Below are positions 8,984-16,066 of a stretch of DNA of 33,418 bases, piece by piece. The notes below the pieces were generated by a model that worked only from the letters and a program-made list of their open reading frames with translations, did not search any database and was not told where the DNA came from. The DNA comes from S34-282 sp034422075 (lineage in GTDB: Bacteria > Chloroflexota > Dehalococcoidia > Lucifugimonadales > Australimonadaceae): the NCBI GenBank assembly GCA_034422075.1, contig DAOUJX010000033.1, positions 1 to 33,418 of the forward strand. Direction: 5' to 3'. Each line of letters begins with the position of its first letter. The first letter of the stretch is position 1. The position numbers and the translations under genes were made by a program.

Positions 8984-9199
8984 ATGCCCATGAAGTGGGA
9001 TGGATTCCCAGAACTGGAGATGTGGCGGTGGACCAAGAGTGACAACACCGCTGTCGTCCACTACAACACCTATACCCGCACGTACGAGGCTTCCATCATC
9101 CGGGCCATTTGGGACAAAGGCATGGGTTTGAGCGGTGCCGGCTTCAAGTCTCACGAAGATGCAAAGGCATGGGCCGCGCTCGTCCTGCGCGAGGACTAG
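8984..9199 (+). CDS. Small protein of unknown function (71 aa) within the hydrolase array
   Basis: I do not recognise this protein. The ATG at 8984 is preceded by a strong AGGAGG (8970-8975) with suitable spacing, and the product is rich in aromatic residues: six Trp in 71 residues, starting MPMKWDGFPELEMW. It has no Cys, no signal peptide and no membrane segment; a single small alpha/beta domain is likely. It stands between copies 2 and 3 of the hydrolases, in the same direction, and the stop is 16 bases before the GTG start of copy 3, so it is probably co-transcribed. It might be a substrate-binding or accessory protein of the pathway, but nothing in the sequence proves that. A longer in-frame start at 8906 lacks a ribosome site. 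Confidence 0.6.
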   Translation: MPMKWDGFPELEMWRWTKSDNTAVVHYNTYTRTYEASIIRAIWDKGMGLSGAGFKSHEDAKAWAALVLRED

Positions 9200-9215
9200 A
9201 GGCACCAGTACACTC

Positions 9216-10040
9216 GTGACGCTTACTGCCCAGAACACGACACGCTACGCCGATGCCAATGGCCTGCGCATCCATTACCACGAGGCAGGCAGCGGCCCAG
9301 CGTTGGTTTGCGTCGCCGCCACTGCGTTCGGCGCCACGGCATGGGGACAGAACCGCAGCAACATCGGTGCGCTCTCACAGCACTTCCACACCATGCTCGT
9401 TAATCTGCCTCCGCAGGGAGATTCCGACAAGCAGGTCAAGAGCGACGCCCCGCGCCTCGACTTCTACGCTGGGGTCCTACGCGATTTCATGGATGCGCTT
9501 GGCATTGATAGGGCGCACTTCTACGGTGGCTCACCGGGCGCAGGGCCTGTGCTGAAACTCGCAACGCTCCACCCTGAGCGCATCGGCCGCATTGTCGTTG
9601 ACGCACCAACCGGCGTCGGCAAGAGCCTCTTCAACCCCATGCCGGTGGAAGGTGCAAGCTACACCGCTGCATTCGGCCGCGAGCCCACGATGGAGCGCCT
9701 TCGCGAGGTCATGGACATACAGATATCGCGCCCGGAGCTGCGCGAAGAGGCAATCCAGCTGCGCTACGCAGCCGCTCACGCCCCCGGCTACAAGGAGGCG
9801 CGCAACAACATCACCGGCCCCATGGAGAACCTGCTCAACTTCCTTCGGCACGTCCAGACGCCCACCCTCATCATTTGGGGCGCCGCCGATAGAGACGTAC
9901 CGTTGGACCGCGCTCTTGCGGCCATGTGGGAAATCCCTAACGCTCGCCTCCATCTCTTCGGCGCCGGATGCGGCCACTGGCCGCAGTACGAGCGTGCCGA
10001 TGAATGGAACCGTCTCGTCATCCGATTCCTGAACGACTAG
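9216..10040 (+). CDS. Alpha/beta hydrolase paralog, copy 3, altered oxyanion loop
   Basis: A 274-residue member of the same meta-cleavage hydrolase group. It keeps a nucleophile elbow (GGSPGAG, Ser), an acid in WGAADRDVP and the base in CGHWPQYE. The HGGGPG loop that forms the oxyanion hole in copies 1 and 2 is replaced by AATAFGATA, with no His-Gly pair. The start is taken as GTG at 9216 because the sequence then lines up with copy 1 (RYADANG matches exactly); an ATG at 9135 would overlap the small gene by 65 bases and add unrelated residues. The ribosome site is weak, so coupling to the small gene 16 bases upstream is likely. It may have changed chemistry or low activity. Confidence 0.85.
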   Translation: MTLTAQNTTRYADANGLRIHYHEAGSGPALVCVAATAFGATAWGQNRSNIGALSQHFHTMLVNLPPQGDSDKQVKSDAPRLDFYAGVLRDFMDALGIDRAHFYGGSPGAGPVLKLATLHPERIGRIVVDAPTGVGKSLFNPMPVEGASYTAAFGREPTMERLREVMDIQISRPELREEAIQLRYAAAHAPGYKEARNNITGPMENLLNFLRHVQTPTLIIWGAADRDVPLDRALAAMWEIPNARLHLFGAGCGHWPQYERADEWNRLVIRFLND

Positions 10041-10069
10041 GACCGTCCACTCGATCGAAGGGAGCTGAC

Positions 10070-10912
10070 ATGCCTTTCACCAAAGAAGAGACCGACCGCT
10101 TTGCGACAATTGACGGCGTTGAGCTGCACTACAACGACTGTGGCGAGGGCCCCGCGCTGCTGACCTTCCATGGCGGCGGCCCTGGCGCCAACGCATGGGA
10201 CAACACGCGCTTCAACGTCGACGAACTAGGCAAGCACTTCCGCGTCCTGATGGTCGACCTCCCTGGTTACGGGCTTTCCGACAAGACCGCCACCTTGCCT
10301 GAGGGAGAGACGGTTGACGGCTTTTTCACTCGCCTCCTTGCCGGGCTGCTCGACCATCTCGGCATCGACAAGGCGCACTTCTATGCATCCTCCTTTAGCG
10401 GCCCCTTCGGGCTCCGATTCGGCATCGACTACCCAGAGCGCACCGGAAAGATCGTCGTCCAGGCTTCCTACGCGTCGACCGGCCTTCAACTCATGCTGTC
10501 CCCGGTGCCGGCGGAGGGCATCAAGTCGCTGAACGAGTTCCGAGAAGAGCCGACCTACGATCGAATGCAGAGGATGATGGACTACTTTATTCCTAACCCT
10601 GCTCTGCGCAGCAAAGAGCTTGTCGACCGGCGCTACGCTGCCGCGATGATCCCCGGCCACCTCGAAGCGTCGCAGCGTTTCGGAGGCAGCTCTCGCATGA
10701 GCAGTCTTGAGCGTGACGTCGCTCGACTGGGAGCAGAGGTATTGCTCGTCTGGGGCGGACAGGACTGGATGGTGCCCGTCGAGGGCGTCCTCCGCGCAAT
10801 GGGCACCATCCCGAAGCTGCGCGTGCACATCTGGCGCGGTTCCGGCCACTTCGTGCAGTACGAGAACAGGGACGAGTTCAATCGCCTCGTCATAGACTTC
10901 CTAACGCACTAG
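10070..10912 (+). CDS. Alpha/beta hydrolase paralog, copy 4, degenerate nucleophile elbow
   Basis: The last member of the array, 280 residues. The oxyanion loop HGGGPGANA is intact, as are the acid region (WGGQDWMVP) and base (GSGHFVQYE). The nucleophile elbow reads ASSFSG, so the Ser is kept but both glycines of G-x-S-x-G are replaced by Ala and Ser. Such small-residue swaps occur in some active family members, so loss of activity is not certain. The ATG at 10070 follows AAGGGAG; an in-frame ATG at 10004 lies inside copy 3. A weak hairpin at 10917-10938 follows the stop, without a T-run, and may end the transcript. Confidence 0.88.
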   Translation: MPFTKEETDRFATIDGVELHYNDCGEGPALLTFHGGGPGANAWDNTRFNVDELGKHFRVLMVDLPGYGLSDKTATLPEGETVDGFFTRLLAGLLDHLGIDKAHFYASSFSGPFGLRFGIDYPERTGKIVVQASYASTGLQLMLSPVPAEGIKSLNEFREEPTYDRMQRMMDYFIPNPALRSKELVDRRYAAAMIPGHLEASQRFGGSSRMSSLERDVARLGAEVLLVWGGQDWMVPVEGVLRAMGTIPKLRVHIWRGSGHFVQYENRDEFNRLVIDFLTH

Positions 10913-11429
10913 AGCGCTTACGCCTAAGGAAGGCGAAGTAGGGGCCCTCGCCTCGAAAGGTGGTAGAGCGGTTGGCATTGAAGCGGGCCCATATGAATTG
11001 CCTGAAGGGTATGCGGGGGGCGGAATAGCGGGAGGATATCTCTATTCCCAACGCCGCAACCGAAGGTGGGTACACGGCCACCTCCCCATTGCTGCTGGGG
11101 TTGTAGCACGCGGCCGGGCCTTGGCGAATGTGGGGAACACGTTTGCAGCAGTTGCGCAGTAGAGGTTTCCCATTGTCCCCGGTTCCTACGCCGATGAGGC
11201 TGACGGCCCGGTAAGCGTCGAGGCCCTTGCCTCCGCGCCATGAGCTACGGGGAGGCCACTCGTAATCTGGCTATGCTGGGCGCTATGAGAAACCGCGGCG
11301 CCTCAGGGGTTCTCACAGAAAAGGGTTCCATCCCCAAAACCCAACCGGTTCCGTGTTGCCGGGCTGGGGCACTCCTGAGTCGGAAGTCGGAACATTACGC
11401 CCAGCGCCCAGCCAACGGGGTATTGACGG

Positions 11430-11463
11430 GATAGCGTTCACGCGAGTGTGATGCTCCGCTATC
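11430..11463. repeat. Two-tier inverted repeat in the non-coding stretch
   Basis: GATAGCG (11430-11436) pairs with CGCTATC (11457-11463). Inside it CAC-GCGA-GTG (11439-11448) forms a small GNRA-type tetraloop hairpin. The GCGA tetraloop suggests an RNA fold rather than a protein-binding operator. Confidence 0.4.
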
Positions 11464-11487
11464 GCCCGCTCCAAGGCACGGCGTGTA

Positions 11488-11507
11488 ATTCCCCTCAACG
11501 CGGGAAT
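11488..11507. repeat. ATTCCC/GGGAAT palindrome, REP-like
   Basis: ATTCCC (11488-11493) and GGGAAT (11502-11507) flank an 8-base loop. Dispersed palindromes with ATTCCCGC...GGGAAT arms are common extragenic repeats in many bacteria, so this may be one copy of a genome-wide family; no second copy is seen in this window. Confidence 0.35.
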
Positions 11508-11561
11508 GGCGAACGCAATCGATGGGCATAGCGAGGACGAGGGGCGGAGGCGGACGAAGAG

Positions 11562-12200
11562 CTAGGTCTTCAGCACTCCGAAGTCCGCCTCGTACGCTTC
11601 CAGCAACTCCGTTGCTAACACTTGGAGCGGCGACGCGCGAAAGGGGCCTGGCGGCGGCACTGCGCTCGGGTTGGCCTCGGCTGAGGCGAGTGCTTCCGCA
11701 TTCGTACGGTCCTGCCGGTTGCGCACTACTTGTCCAGCGCTACGCTCCATCAGGCCGAGGATGCACCCATACTCGAACGATATGCTGAGCACATTGTATG
11801 CCGCGTCTTGTGCAACGGGACTCCTCGGCTCCAGCGACTCGAACAGGTCGCTTAGGAATGTCCACGGCCCCACGTCGGCGCCAGACCGGCGCGCGTCTTG
11901 CACCTGCTCTGACAGTGGTTCGCGGCACTCGTCAAGTATCGCCTGTACGTCGTCGGGATGCGTCTGATCGAGAATGGCCGGCACGTGCCGAGGGAAGGCC
12001 ACGCCCATTGCGCAGCCTAAGCCGAAAATCGCCTCCGCCGCCTGTACAAGCGACTCGCGCTCGTACAACGGCTCATCGTCGCTTACCTCGTGGATGTCGC
12101 GTGGCAGCCCTTCCAGGTAGAGCGCCATTGCGACGTCGGTCAACGACGACACGTCCTGGCCGCCGTCAACCGGTTCCAGCGGGATGATGCGCGGGCTCAC
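11562..12200 (-). CDS. Hypothetical protein, translationally coupled to mdh
   Basis: I do not recognise this 212-residue protein. The GTG start (12200-12198) directly follows the TAG stop of mdh with no spacer, and an ordinary ribosome site is not evident, which points to coupled translation. The sequence is acidic and largely helical in appearance, with a Gly/Cys-containing hydrophobic stretch around residues 58-68 (IFGLGCAMGV) and another near residue 150 (FEYGCILGLM). The two stretches look like related halves of a helical repeat. A Pro/Ala-rich segment precedes the C-terminal helix. There is no signal peptide or clear membrane span. Being last in icd-mdh, it may be a TCA-linked accessory protein; that is position only. 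Confidence 0.7.
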   Translation of the reverse strand: MSPRIIPLEPVDGGQDVSSLTDVAMALYLEGLPRDIHEVSDDEPLYERESLVQAAEAIFGLGCAMGVAFPRHVPAILDQTHPDDVQAILDECREPLSEQVQDARRSGADVGPWTFLSDLFESLEPRSPVAQDAAYNVLSISFEYGCILGLMERSAGQVVRNRQDRTNAEALASAEANPSAVPPPGPFRASPLQVLATELLEAYEADFGVLKT

Positions 12201-13139
12201 CTAGTCCGCCGGTGCGTTCGCCATTGCAGCGACCAATTCACGGACACCGTCCGCGGAAGAGTGAAGCCCGCGCGTCTCTTCGTCTGTCAGCTCCAACTCG
12301 ACGACCTTCTCGACTCCGCCTGCGCCGAGAATGACCGGCACGCCCATGTAGATGCCGTCTATGCCGTACTCGCCCTCCAGCAATGCGGCACATGGCAGTT
12401 GGCGCTTCTGGTCTAGCAGAATGGCGTCGACCATCTCAACGGTGGCAGCCGACGGCGCATAGAAGGCGCTACCCGTCTTGAGCAACGCGACTATCTCGCC
12501 GCCTCCACCCTGCGTTCTGCGAATCAGCGCATCGAGGCGTTCGGGTGACAGCAATTCACCGATTGACACACCGCCGATGGTCGTGTGTTTCACAAGAGGC
12601 ACCATCTGGTCACCGTGCCCACCCAGCACGTACGCCTGCACGTCGCGCACAGATACGCCTAGTTCTTGCGCTAGGAATGTGCGGAAGCGCGCTGTGTCCA
12701 GCACCCCCGCCATTCCGACGACGCGGTTCTTGGGGAATCCGGCAACGGAGTACGCATGTTGCACCATCGCGTCCAGCGGATTGGAAACGATGACTAGCGT
12801 TGCGTCTGGGGATCGCTGCACCGCCTCTTGGACGACCGTGCCGACTATCTTCATGTTGGTGAACAGTAGGTCGTCACGGCTCATGCCCGGCTTGCGGGCG
12901 ATGCCCGCAGTCACCACCACGACGTCCGACCCCGCCGTCTCGTCGTAACCGTTACTGCCGACAATGGAGGCGTCAACGCCCAGCACCGGACCGGACTGTG
13001 CGATGTCCAGAGCCTTTCCTTGCGGCATGTCCTCGACGACGTCGACGAGCACGATGTCCATGTAGCCGCGTTCATATAGGCGTTGGGCGGTAGTGGCGCC
13101 GACATTACCCGCACCGACTACGGTGACTTTCTTGCGCAT
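12201..13139 (-). CDS. mdh: Malate dehydrogenase, LDH-like type
   Basis: Interconverts malate and oxaloacetate with NAD in the TCA cycle. The 312-residue product has the Rossmann motif GAGNVGATTA at residues 9-18 and an acidic residue after beta2 (VDVVED) that favours NAD over NADP. The mobile loop with both substrate arginines is ARKPGMSRDDL, followed by SNPLDAM. GGHGDQMVP holds the catalytic His. The NPLDAM form and the loop Arg-Lys-Pro-Gly-Met-Ser-Arg mark malate rather than lactate dehydrogenase. The ATG follows TAGGAGA. It lies 36 bases after icd in the same direction, so the two TCA genes are very likely one transcript, and its stop abuts the next gene's GTG. Confidence 0.96.
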   Translation of the reverse strand: MRKKVTVVGAGNVGATTAQRLYERGYMDIVLVDVVEDMPQGKALDIAQSGPVLGVDASIVGSNGYDETAGSDVVVVTAGIARKPGMSRDDLLFTNMKIVGTVVQEAVQRSPDATLVIVSNPLDAMVQHAYSVAGFPKNRVVGMAGVLDTARFRTFLAQELGVSVRDVQAYVLGGHGDQMVPLVKHTTIGGVSIGELLSPERLDALIRRTQGGGGEIVALLKTGSAFYAPSAATVEMVDAILLDQKRQLPCAALLEGEYGIDGIYMGVPVILGAGGVEKVVELELTDEETRGLHSSADGVRELVAAMANAPAD

Positions 13140-13175
13140 TGCTCGTGTTCTCCTAGCCGAAGAGGGTAGGGGCCA

Positions 13176-14372
13176 TTAGCCGGCTTGAACGTATTCCATC
13201 CAGCGGCTGTCCAAGGATGGGTCGGCCACCGTTCCGGCAACATAGTCGCCGAACTCTGCGGTGGTCGACCCTGTGTCGCGGCCGGTGATGGACAGCTTTC
13301 GCTCGTACTGCCCGCATACGTCGAGCGCCTTGTGGAGTTTGCCGCCCAGGTCTGAGAACCCGATGTGCTCGAGCATCATTGCCGCTGCGCGAATCATCGA
13401 CGACGGGTCGGCGAAGTGTGCGCGGCCCTCGCGGACCATTCGCGGTGCGCTCCCATGGATGGCCTCGAACATCGCGTACTGACTGCCGATGTTGGCAGCC
13501 CCTGCCGTTCCGACGCCGCCCTGTATCTGCCCGGCTTCGTCCGTGAGGATATCGCCGTACAGGTTGGGCAGCGCCAGCACCTGGAACTCGTGGCGGCGCG
13601 CCGTGTCTATCAGCTTCGCGGTCATGATGTCGATGTACCAGCCATCCCAGCTGATGTCGGGATAGTCTTCCGCCACCTCTCGTGCCACGTCCAAGAACTT
13701 GCCGTCAGTCGTCTTGACCACGTTTGCCTTGGTGACGATGGTGACGCGTTCCTTGCCCGTCTTCTTGGCATGCTCGAACGCCGCACGGATGATGCGCCGA
13801 GACCCCTGAGTCGTAATGACGCGGAAGTCGATGGCCAAGTCGTCCGACACGTTGATGCCCTGGCTGCCGACCGCGTACATGTCCTCAGTGTTCTCGCGGA
13901 AGAACGTCCAGTCGATGCCTTCTGCGGGTATGCGTACGGGGCGCACGTTGGCGAACAGGTCGAGCGCCTTTCGCATCGCCACGTTTGCGCTCTCAATGTT
14001 CGGATAGCCGTCGCCCCGCTCCGGTGTGTGCGTCGGCCCCTTCAGCGTGACGTGGCACTTCTTGATCTGCGCGAGCACGTCGTCGGGAATTGCCTGCAGC
14101 TTCTCCGCACGGTTCTCGATGGTCAGCCCGTCGATGGGGCGGAACTCTATCTTGCCTGCGTCCACCTGGTCGGCGAGCAGGTGCTCGAGCAGGCGTTGGG
14201 CCTCCGCCGTGATGGACGGCCCGATGCCGTCGCCGCCAATTGTCCCAATGACAATCGGCGACAGGCTGGCGTAGTCGGTAGCAGGGCGCTCGTTCTTGAG
14301 CGACTCGACTCTCGCCAACTGTTGCTCCAGCAATTCTCCGAAGTGTGCCGTGGCAGCGCTGATGTCAGCCAA
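13176..14372 (-). CDS. icd: Isocitrate dehydrogenase (isocitrate/isopropylmalate family), TTG start
   Basis: Oxidatively decarboxylates isocitrate to 2-oxoglutarate. The product has 398 residues if translation begins at the TTG at 14372. That start is chosen because AAAGGAG lies six bases upstream and homology-like sequence begins soon after; earlier in-frame starts lack ribosome sites and add low-complexity residues. Visible motifs are GGDGIGPSI, then ESANVAMRKAL, whose S-x-N-x-x-x-R is the isocitrate phosphorylation/substrate loop and differs from the isopropylmalate loop. FFRENTEDMYA, a Mg-binding region with GDILTDEAGQIQGG, and HGSAPRM near the cofactor site follow. Coenzyme choice is not clear because Arg follows HGSAP. 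It leads the icd-mdh unit and has its own strong promoter. Confidence 0.92.
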   Translation of the reverse strand: MADISAATAHFGELLEQQLARVESLKNERPATDYASLSPIVIGTIGGDGIGPSITAEAQRLLEHLLADQVDAGKIEFRPIDGLTIENRAEKLQAIPDDVLAQIKKCHVTLKGPTHTPERGDGYPNIESANVAMRKALDLFANVRPVRIPAEGIDWTFFRENTEDMYAVGSQGINVSDDLAIDFRVITTQGSRRIIRAAFEHAKKTGKERVTIVTKANVVKTTDGKFLDVAREVAEDYPDISWDGWYIDIMTAKLIDTARRHEFQVLALPNLYGDILTDEAGQIQGGVGTAGAANIGSQYAMFEAIHGSAPRMVREGRAHFADPSSMIRAAAMMLEHIGFSDLGGKLHKALDVCGQYERKLSITGRDTGSTTAEFGDYVAGTVADPSLDSRWMEYVQAG

Positions 14373-14378
14373 GATCGG

Positions 14379-14394
14379 CTCCTTTCTGTAAGGA
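14379..14394 (-). promoter_or_regulatory. Small hairpin covering the icd ribosome site
   Basis: On the minus strand TCCTT (14394-14390) can pair with AAGGA (14384-14380), which is part of the AAAGGAG ribosome site of icd; the loop is five bases. The stem is short and weak, so it could modulate translation only modestly or be chance. Confidence 0.25.
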
Positions 14395-14481
14395 AGGCTT
14401 ACGCGAATAGCATTGGGCGCCCCGCGAGTTTCCCCAGGTGTTGCTTCAGCCGCTTGTGCGCCCCGCCGCAAAGACGCGCGC

Positions 14482-14510
14482 ATTATAGTTTCGCACGTAC
14501 GCTGCGGCAA
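14482..14510 (-). promoter_or_regulatory. Strong candidate promoter for icd-mdh
   Basis: On the minus strand TTGCCG (14510-14505) and a perfect TATAAT (14487-14482) are separated by exactly 17 bases. It lies just downstream of the stop of the 58-residue gene and gives a leader of about 100 bases before the icd TTG. This is the best consensus promoter in the window. Confidence 0.6.
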
Positions 14511-14524
14511 CAGCGCTGCCGGCC

Positions 14525-14701
14525 TTACTCCGCATGCGGATTGCGCGGGTCCTCGACGATTGCCACGACGTCCTCGTTCGACACGTACCGGAGCAGCCAT
14601 TGCGCGTACGGTATCGTCGCCGCCATCTCTTCCGCTGCCGACGCGCTTGGCGCGTCGACCACGATCTCGTAGCGCACGTCATGCCCAACTCTATATTCCA
14701 T
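14525..14701 (-). CDS. Small protein of unknown function (58 aa)
   Basis: I do not recognise this protein. The ATG at 14701 has GGAGG five bases upstream, and the 58 residues look like a compact folded domain, beginning MEYRVGHDVRYEIVVDA and ending NPHAE. The alternation suggests beta strand, helix (SASAAEEMAATI), strand, like a short ferredoxin-like or dodecin-size domain. It is upstream of icd in the same direction but separated from it by the icd promoter, and is divergent from the hydrolase gene at 14797 with a 95-base gap. A longer reading up to 14809 would need an earlier start without ribosome site. Function cannot be assigned. Confidence 0.55.
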   Translation of the reverse strand: MEYRVGHDVRYEIVVDAPSASAAEEMAATIPYAQWLLRYVSNEDVVAIVEDPRNPHAE

Positions 14702-14796
14702 CACTGCCTCCGCTTCGACCTTACCACTGCACCACTGTGATACGCTGGCGCCCCTACAACTCACCCGTTCGGAACCGGAGACAACGGAGGAGACCA

Positions 14797-15558
14797 ATGC
14801 CTGAAGCAACCATCAACGGACACAAGCACTACTGGGAGGATCAGGGCACCGGCACGCCACTGGTCATGCTGCATGGTGCAGCGGGGAGCGGCCTCGGCTT
14901 TGCCAGCGTCGCCGCAGCCCTTGCGGGCGAGGGCCTGCGCGTCATCGTTCCCGACATGCGCGCGATGGGTCGTTCAGAGCACGTTCCGGCCATTCCGCCA
15001 TCTGCATGGGTAGACGACGTGCTCGGCTTGCTTGATCACTTGGGCATCGACAAGGCTGTCGTGCATGGCATCAGCCTCGGCTCGCGCGTCGCTCTGCGCT
15101 TTGCCGTCGACCATCCTGACCGCACGCTGGGCTGCATCCTCGACGCAGCCATCATCGCCAACGATCCTGCCGGCAACGCGGCGCTTAATACGAACCTCAG
15201 TCCAGGCGCTCTGCCGGAGGAGCGCAAGCAGGCAGCGATGCGACAGCACGGTGAAGACTGGGAGCAGGTAATGACGAACTACTTCCAGATACGCAACGAG
15301 CCCGACCTGCAGGAGTACTACAACCTGCGTGCAGCGGCTCCGACCTGCGAGGCGCCGGTGCTCATCATTCGCGGCGACAACGTGCCAGATGCCGTACACC
15401 CCCTGGATCACTCCATCGAGCTTCACAAGGTGCTGCCCAACTCGCAGCTGGCCATCTACCCCAATGGCCAAAGCAACCTGACCAATGCCAATGCTGAAGT
15501 CTTCGTCCGCCTAGCCAAGCAGTTCGTCAGCAACCTCGCAGGCGTGACCGCAGGCTAG
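14797..15558 (+). CDS. Alpha/beta hydrolase with no catalytic His at the expected place
   Basis: A 253-residue alpha/beta hydrolase unlike the four-gene array. The oxyanion loop LHGAAGSG and nucleophile elbow HGISLGSR (Ser) are present, and an acid candidate lies in RGDNVPDAV. At the C-terminal position where the family has G-H-x-x-x-x-E, this protein reads PNGQSNLTNANAEVF, and there is no His after the segment SIELHK. So the triad looks incomplete. The ATG at 14797 follows GGAGGAG; the earlier part of the open frame is antisense to the small gene. It may be an enzyme with a relocated base or a binding protein. Two GNAT genes follow in the same direction after a 69-base gap. Confidence 0.85.
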   Translation: MPEATINGHKHYWEDQGTGTPLVMLHGAAGSGLGFASVAAALAGEGLRVIVPDMRAMGRSEHVPAIPPSAWVDDVLGLLDHLGIDKAVVHGISLGSRVALRFAVDHPDRTLGCILDAAIIANDPAGNAALNTNLSPGALPEERKQAAMRQHGEDWEQVMTNYFQIRNEPDLQEYYNLRAAAPTCEAPVLIIRGDNVPDAVHPLDHSIELHKVLPNSQLAIYPNGQSNLTNANAEVFVRLAKQFVSNLAGVTAG

Positions 15559-15627
15559 CCCACGCATGCGGGGACCGCTGGCGTATACGCCGAGTTGCCG
15601 GTGCGCGGCGCAAAGGGAGCGGTACTC

Positions 15628-16059
15628 ATGAGCACCCCCTATTTCGTTCCCTTTGGGCAGGTCGGCGCGAACGTGCCGATGGGAAGACTGATGTCAGCCG
15701 CCTTCGGCGCGCCCGGTATCCCCGAACTTGAGGCGGTTCTCCACCGCTACGATAGGGGCCAAGGCCTGCGGCTTCTCGTCTTCATGCTCGACAAAGTCAC
15801 TCCGGTCGGCATCGTAGGCGTTGGCATGGAAGGGAGCGATGCCGTCATTCACCACCTCTCCGTATCCCTCAAAGCCGGAGGAGAGGGGATCGGGCAGGAG
15901 ATGATGCGCGCGCTCGCTGTTGAGATGGATGTGCAGCGGTTTGCCGCCGTCGCGTACGGACCCGAGGTGCCATTCTTTGAAGCTTGCGGCTTTGAGGTGA
16001 CGGAGGCAGGCCAAGAGCGCGGCGTCCAACGCTTCACTTGTCGCTGGCCGCAAGACTGA
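15628..16059 (+). CDS. GNAT-fold protein, weak acetyl-CoA motif
   Basis: A 143-residue protein that resembles the N-acetyltransferase fold: strand VGIVGVGMEG, a strand with IHHLSVSLKAGGEGIGQEMM where acetyl-CoA would bind, then YGPEVPFFEACGFEVTEAG, a typical GNAT C-terminal beta-turn before the last strand. The loop GGEGIG replaces the usual Arg/Gln-x-x-G-x-G/A, so the first residue of the cofactor motif is changed and activity is uncertain. The ATG at 15628 has AAGGGAG upstream; an in-frame TTG at 15595 lacks one. It is 7 bases before a second GNAT gene, so the two probably form a pair that may act as a heterodimer, an inference from spacing only. Confidence 0.65.
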   Translation: MSTPYFVPFGQVGANVPMGRLMSAAFGAPGIPELEAVLHRYDRGQGLRLLVFMLDKVTPVGIVGVGMEGSDAVIHHLSVSLKAGGEGIGQEMMRALAVEMDVQRFAAVAYGPEVPFFEACGFEVTEAGQERGVQRFTCRWPQD

Positions 16060-16066
16060 GCACGCT

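Larger units (their letters stand above)
10913..11561. other. 650-base stretch without a recognisable gene, hairpin-rich
   Basis: No open frame here has a ribosome site or recognisable product. Several inverted repeats are visible: CGCCT/AGGCG (10921-10935); GGAATAG/CTATTCC (11022-11048); an inner CCCCA/TGGGG (11084-11100) within an outer CGGCC/GGCCG (11075-11116); and two more near 11430-11507 listed separately. On the minus strand one frame stays open from about 11260 to 10890 with fairly ordinary codons but no plausible start, and could be a gene remnant. I tested by eye for RNase P RNA, tmRNA and SRP RNA landmarks and found none. The stretch may hold an undescribed structured RNA, a decayed mobile element or both. 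Confidence 0.5.

Noticed and set aside
11240..11434. Short plus-strand frame in the non-coding stretch
   Set aside because: No ribosome site, no conserved look, and it runs through the inverted repeats.
11313..11498. Minus-strand frame starting MRGITRRALERAIAEHH, at first sight histone-like
   Set aside because: The resemblance covers only about 12 residues, the rest is Pro/Gly/Trp-rich, and there is no ribosome site.
10913..11561. RNase P RNA, tmRNA or SRP RNA
   Set aside because: The landmark sequences of each (for example GAGGAAAGTCCGGGC or GGAAGCAGCC) are absent on both strands.
13365..14672. Plus-strand open frame of 435 codons opposite icd
   Set aside because: It is the shadow of icd, which has clear family motifs; the antisense product is rich in Arg, Val and His and resembles nothing.
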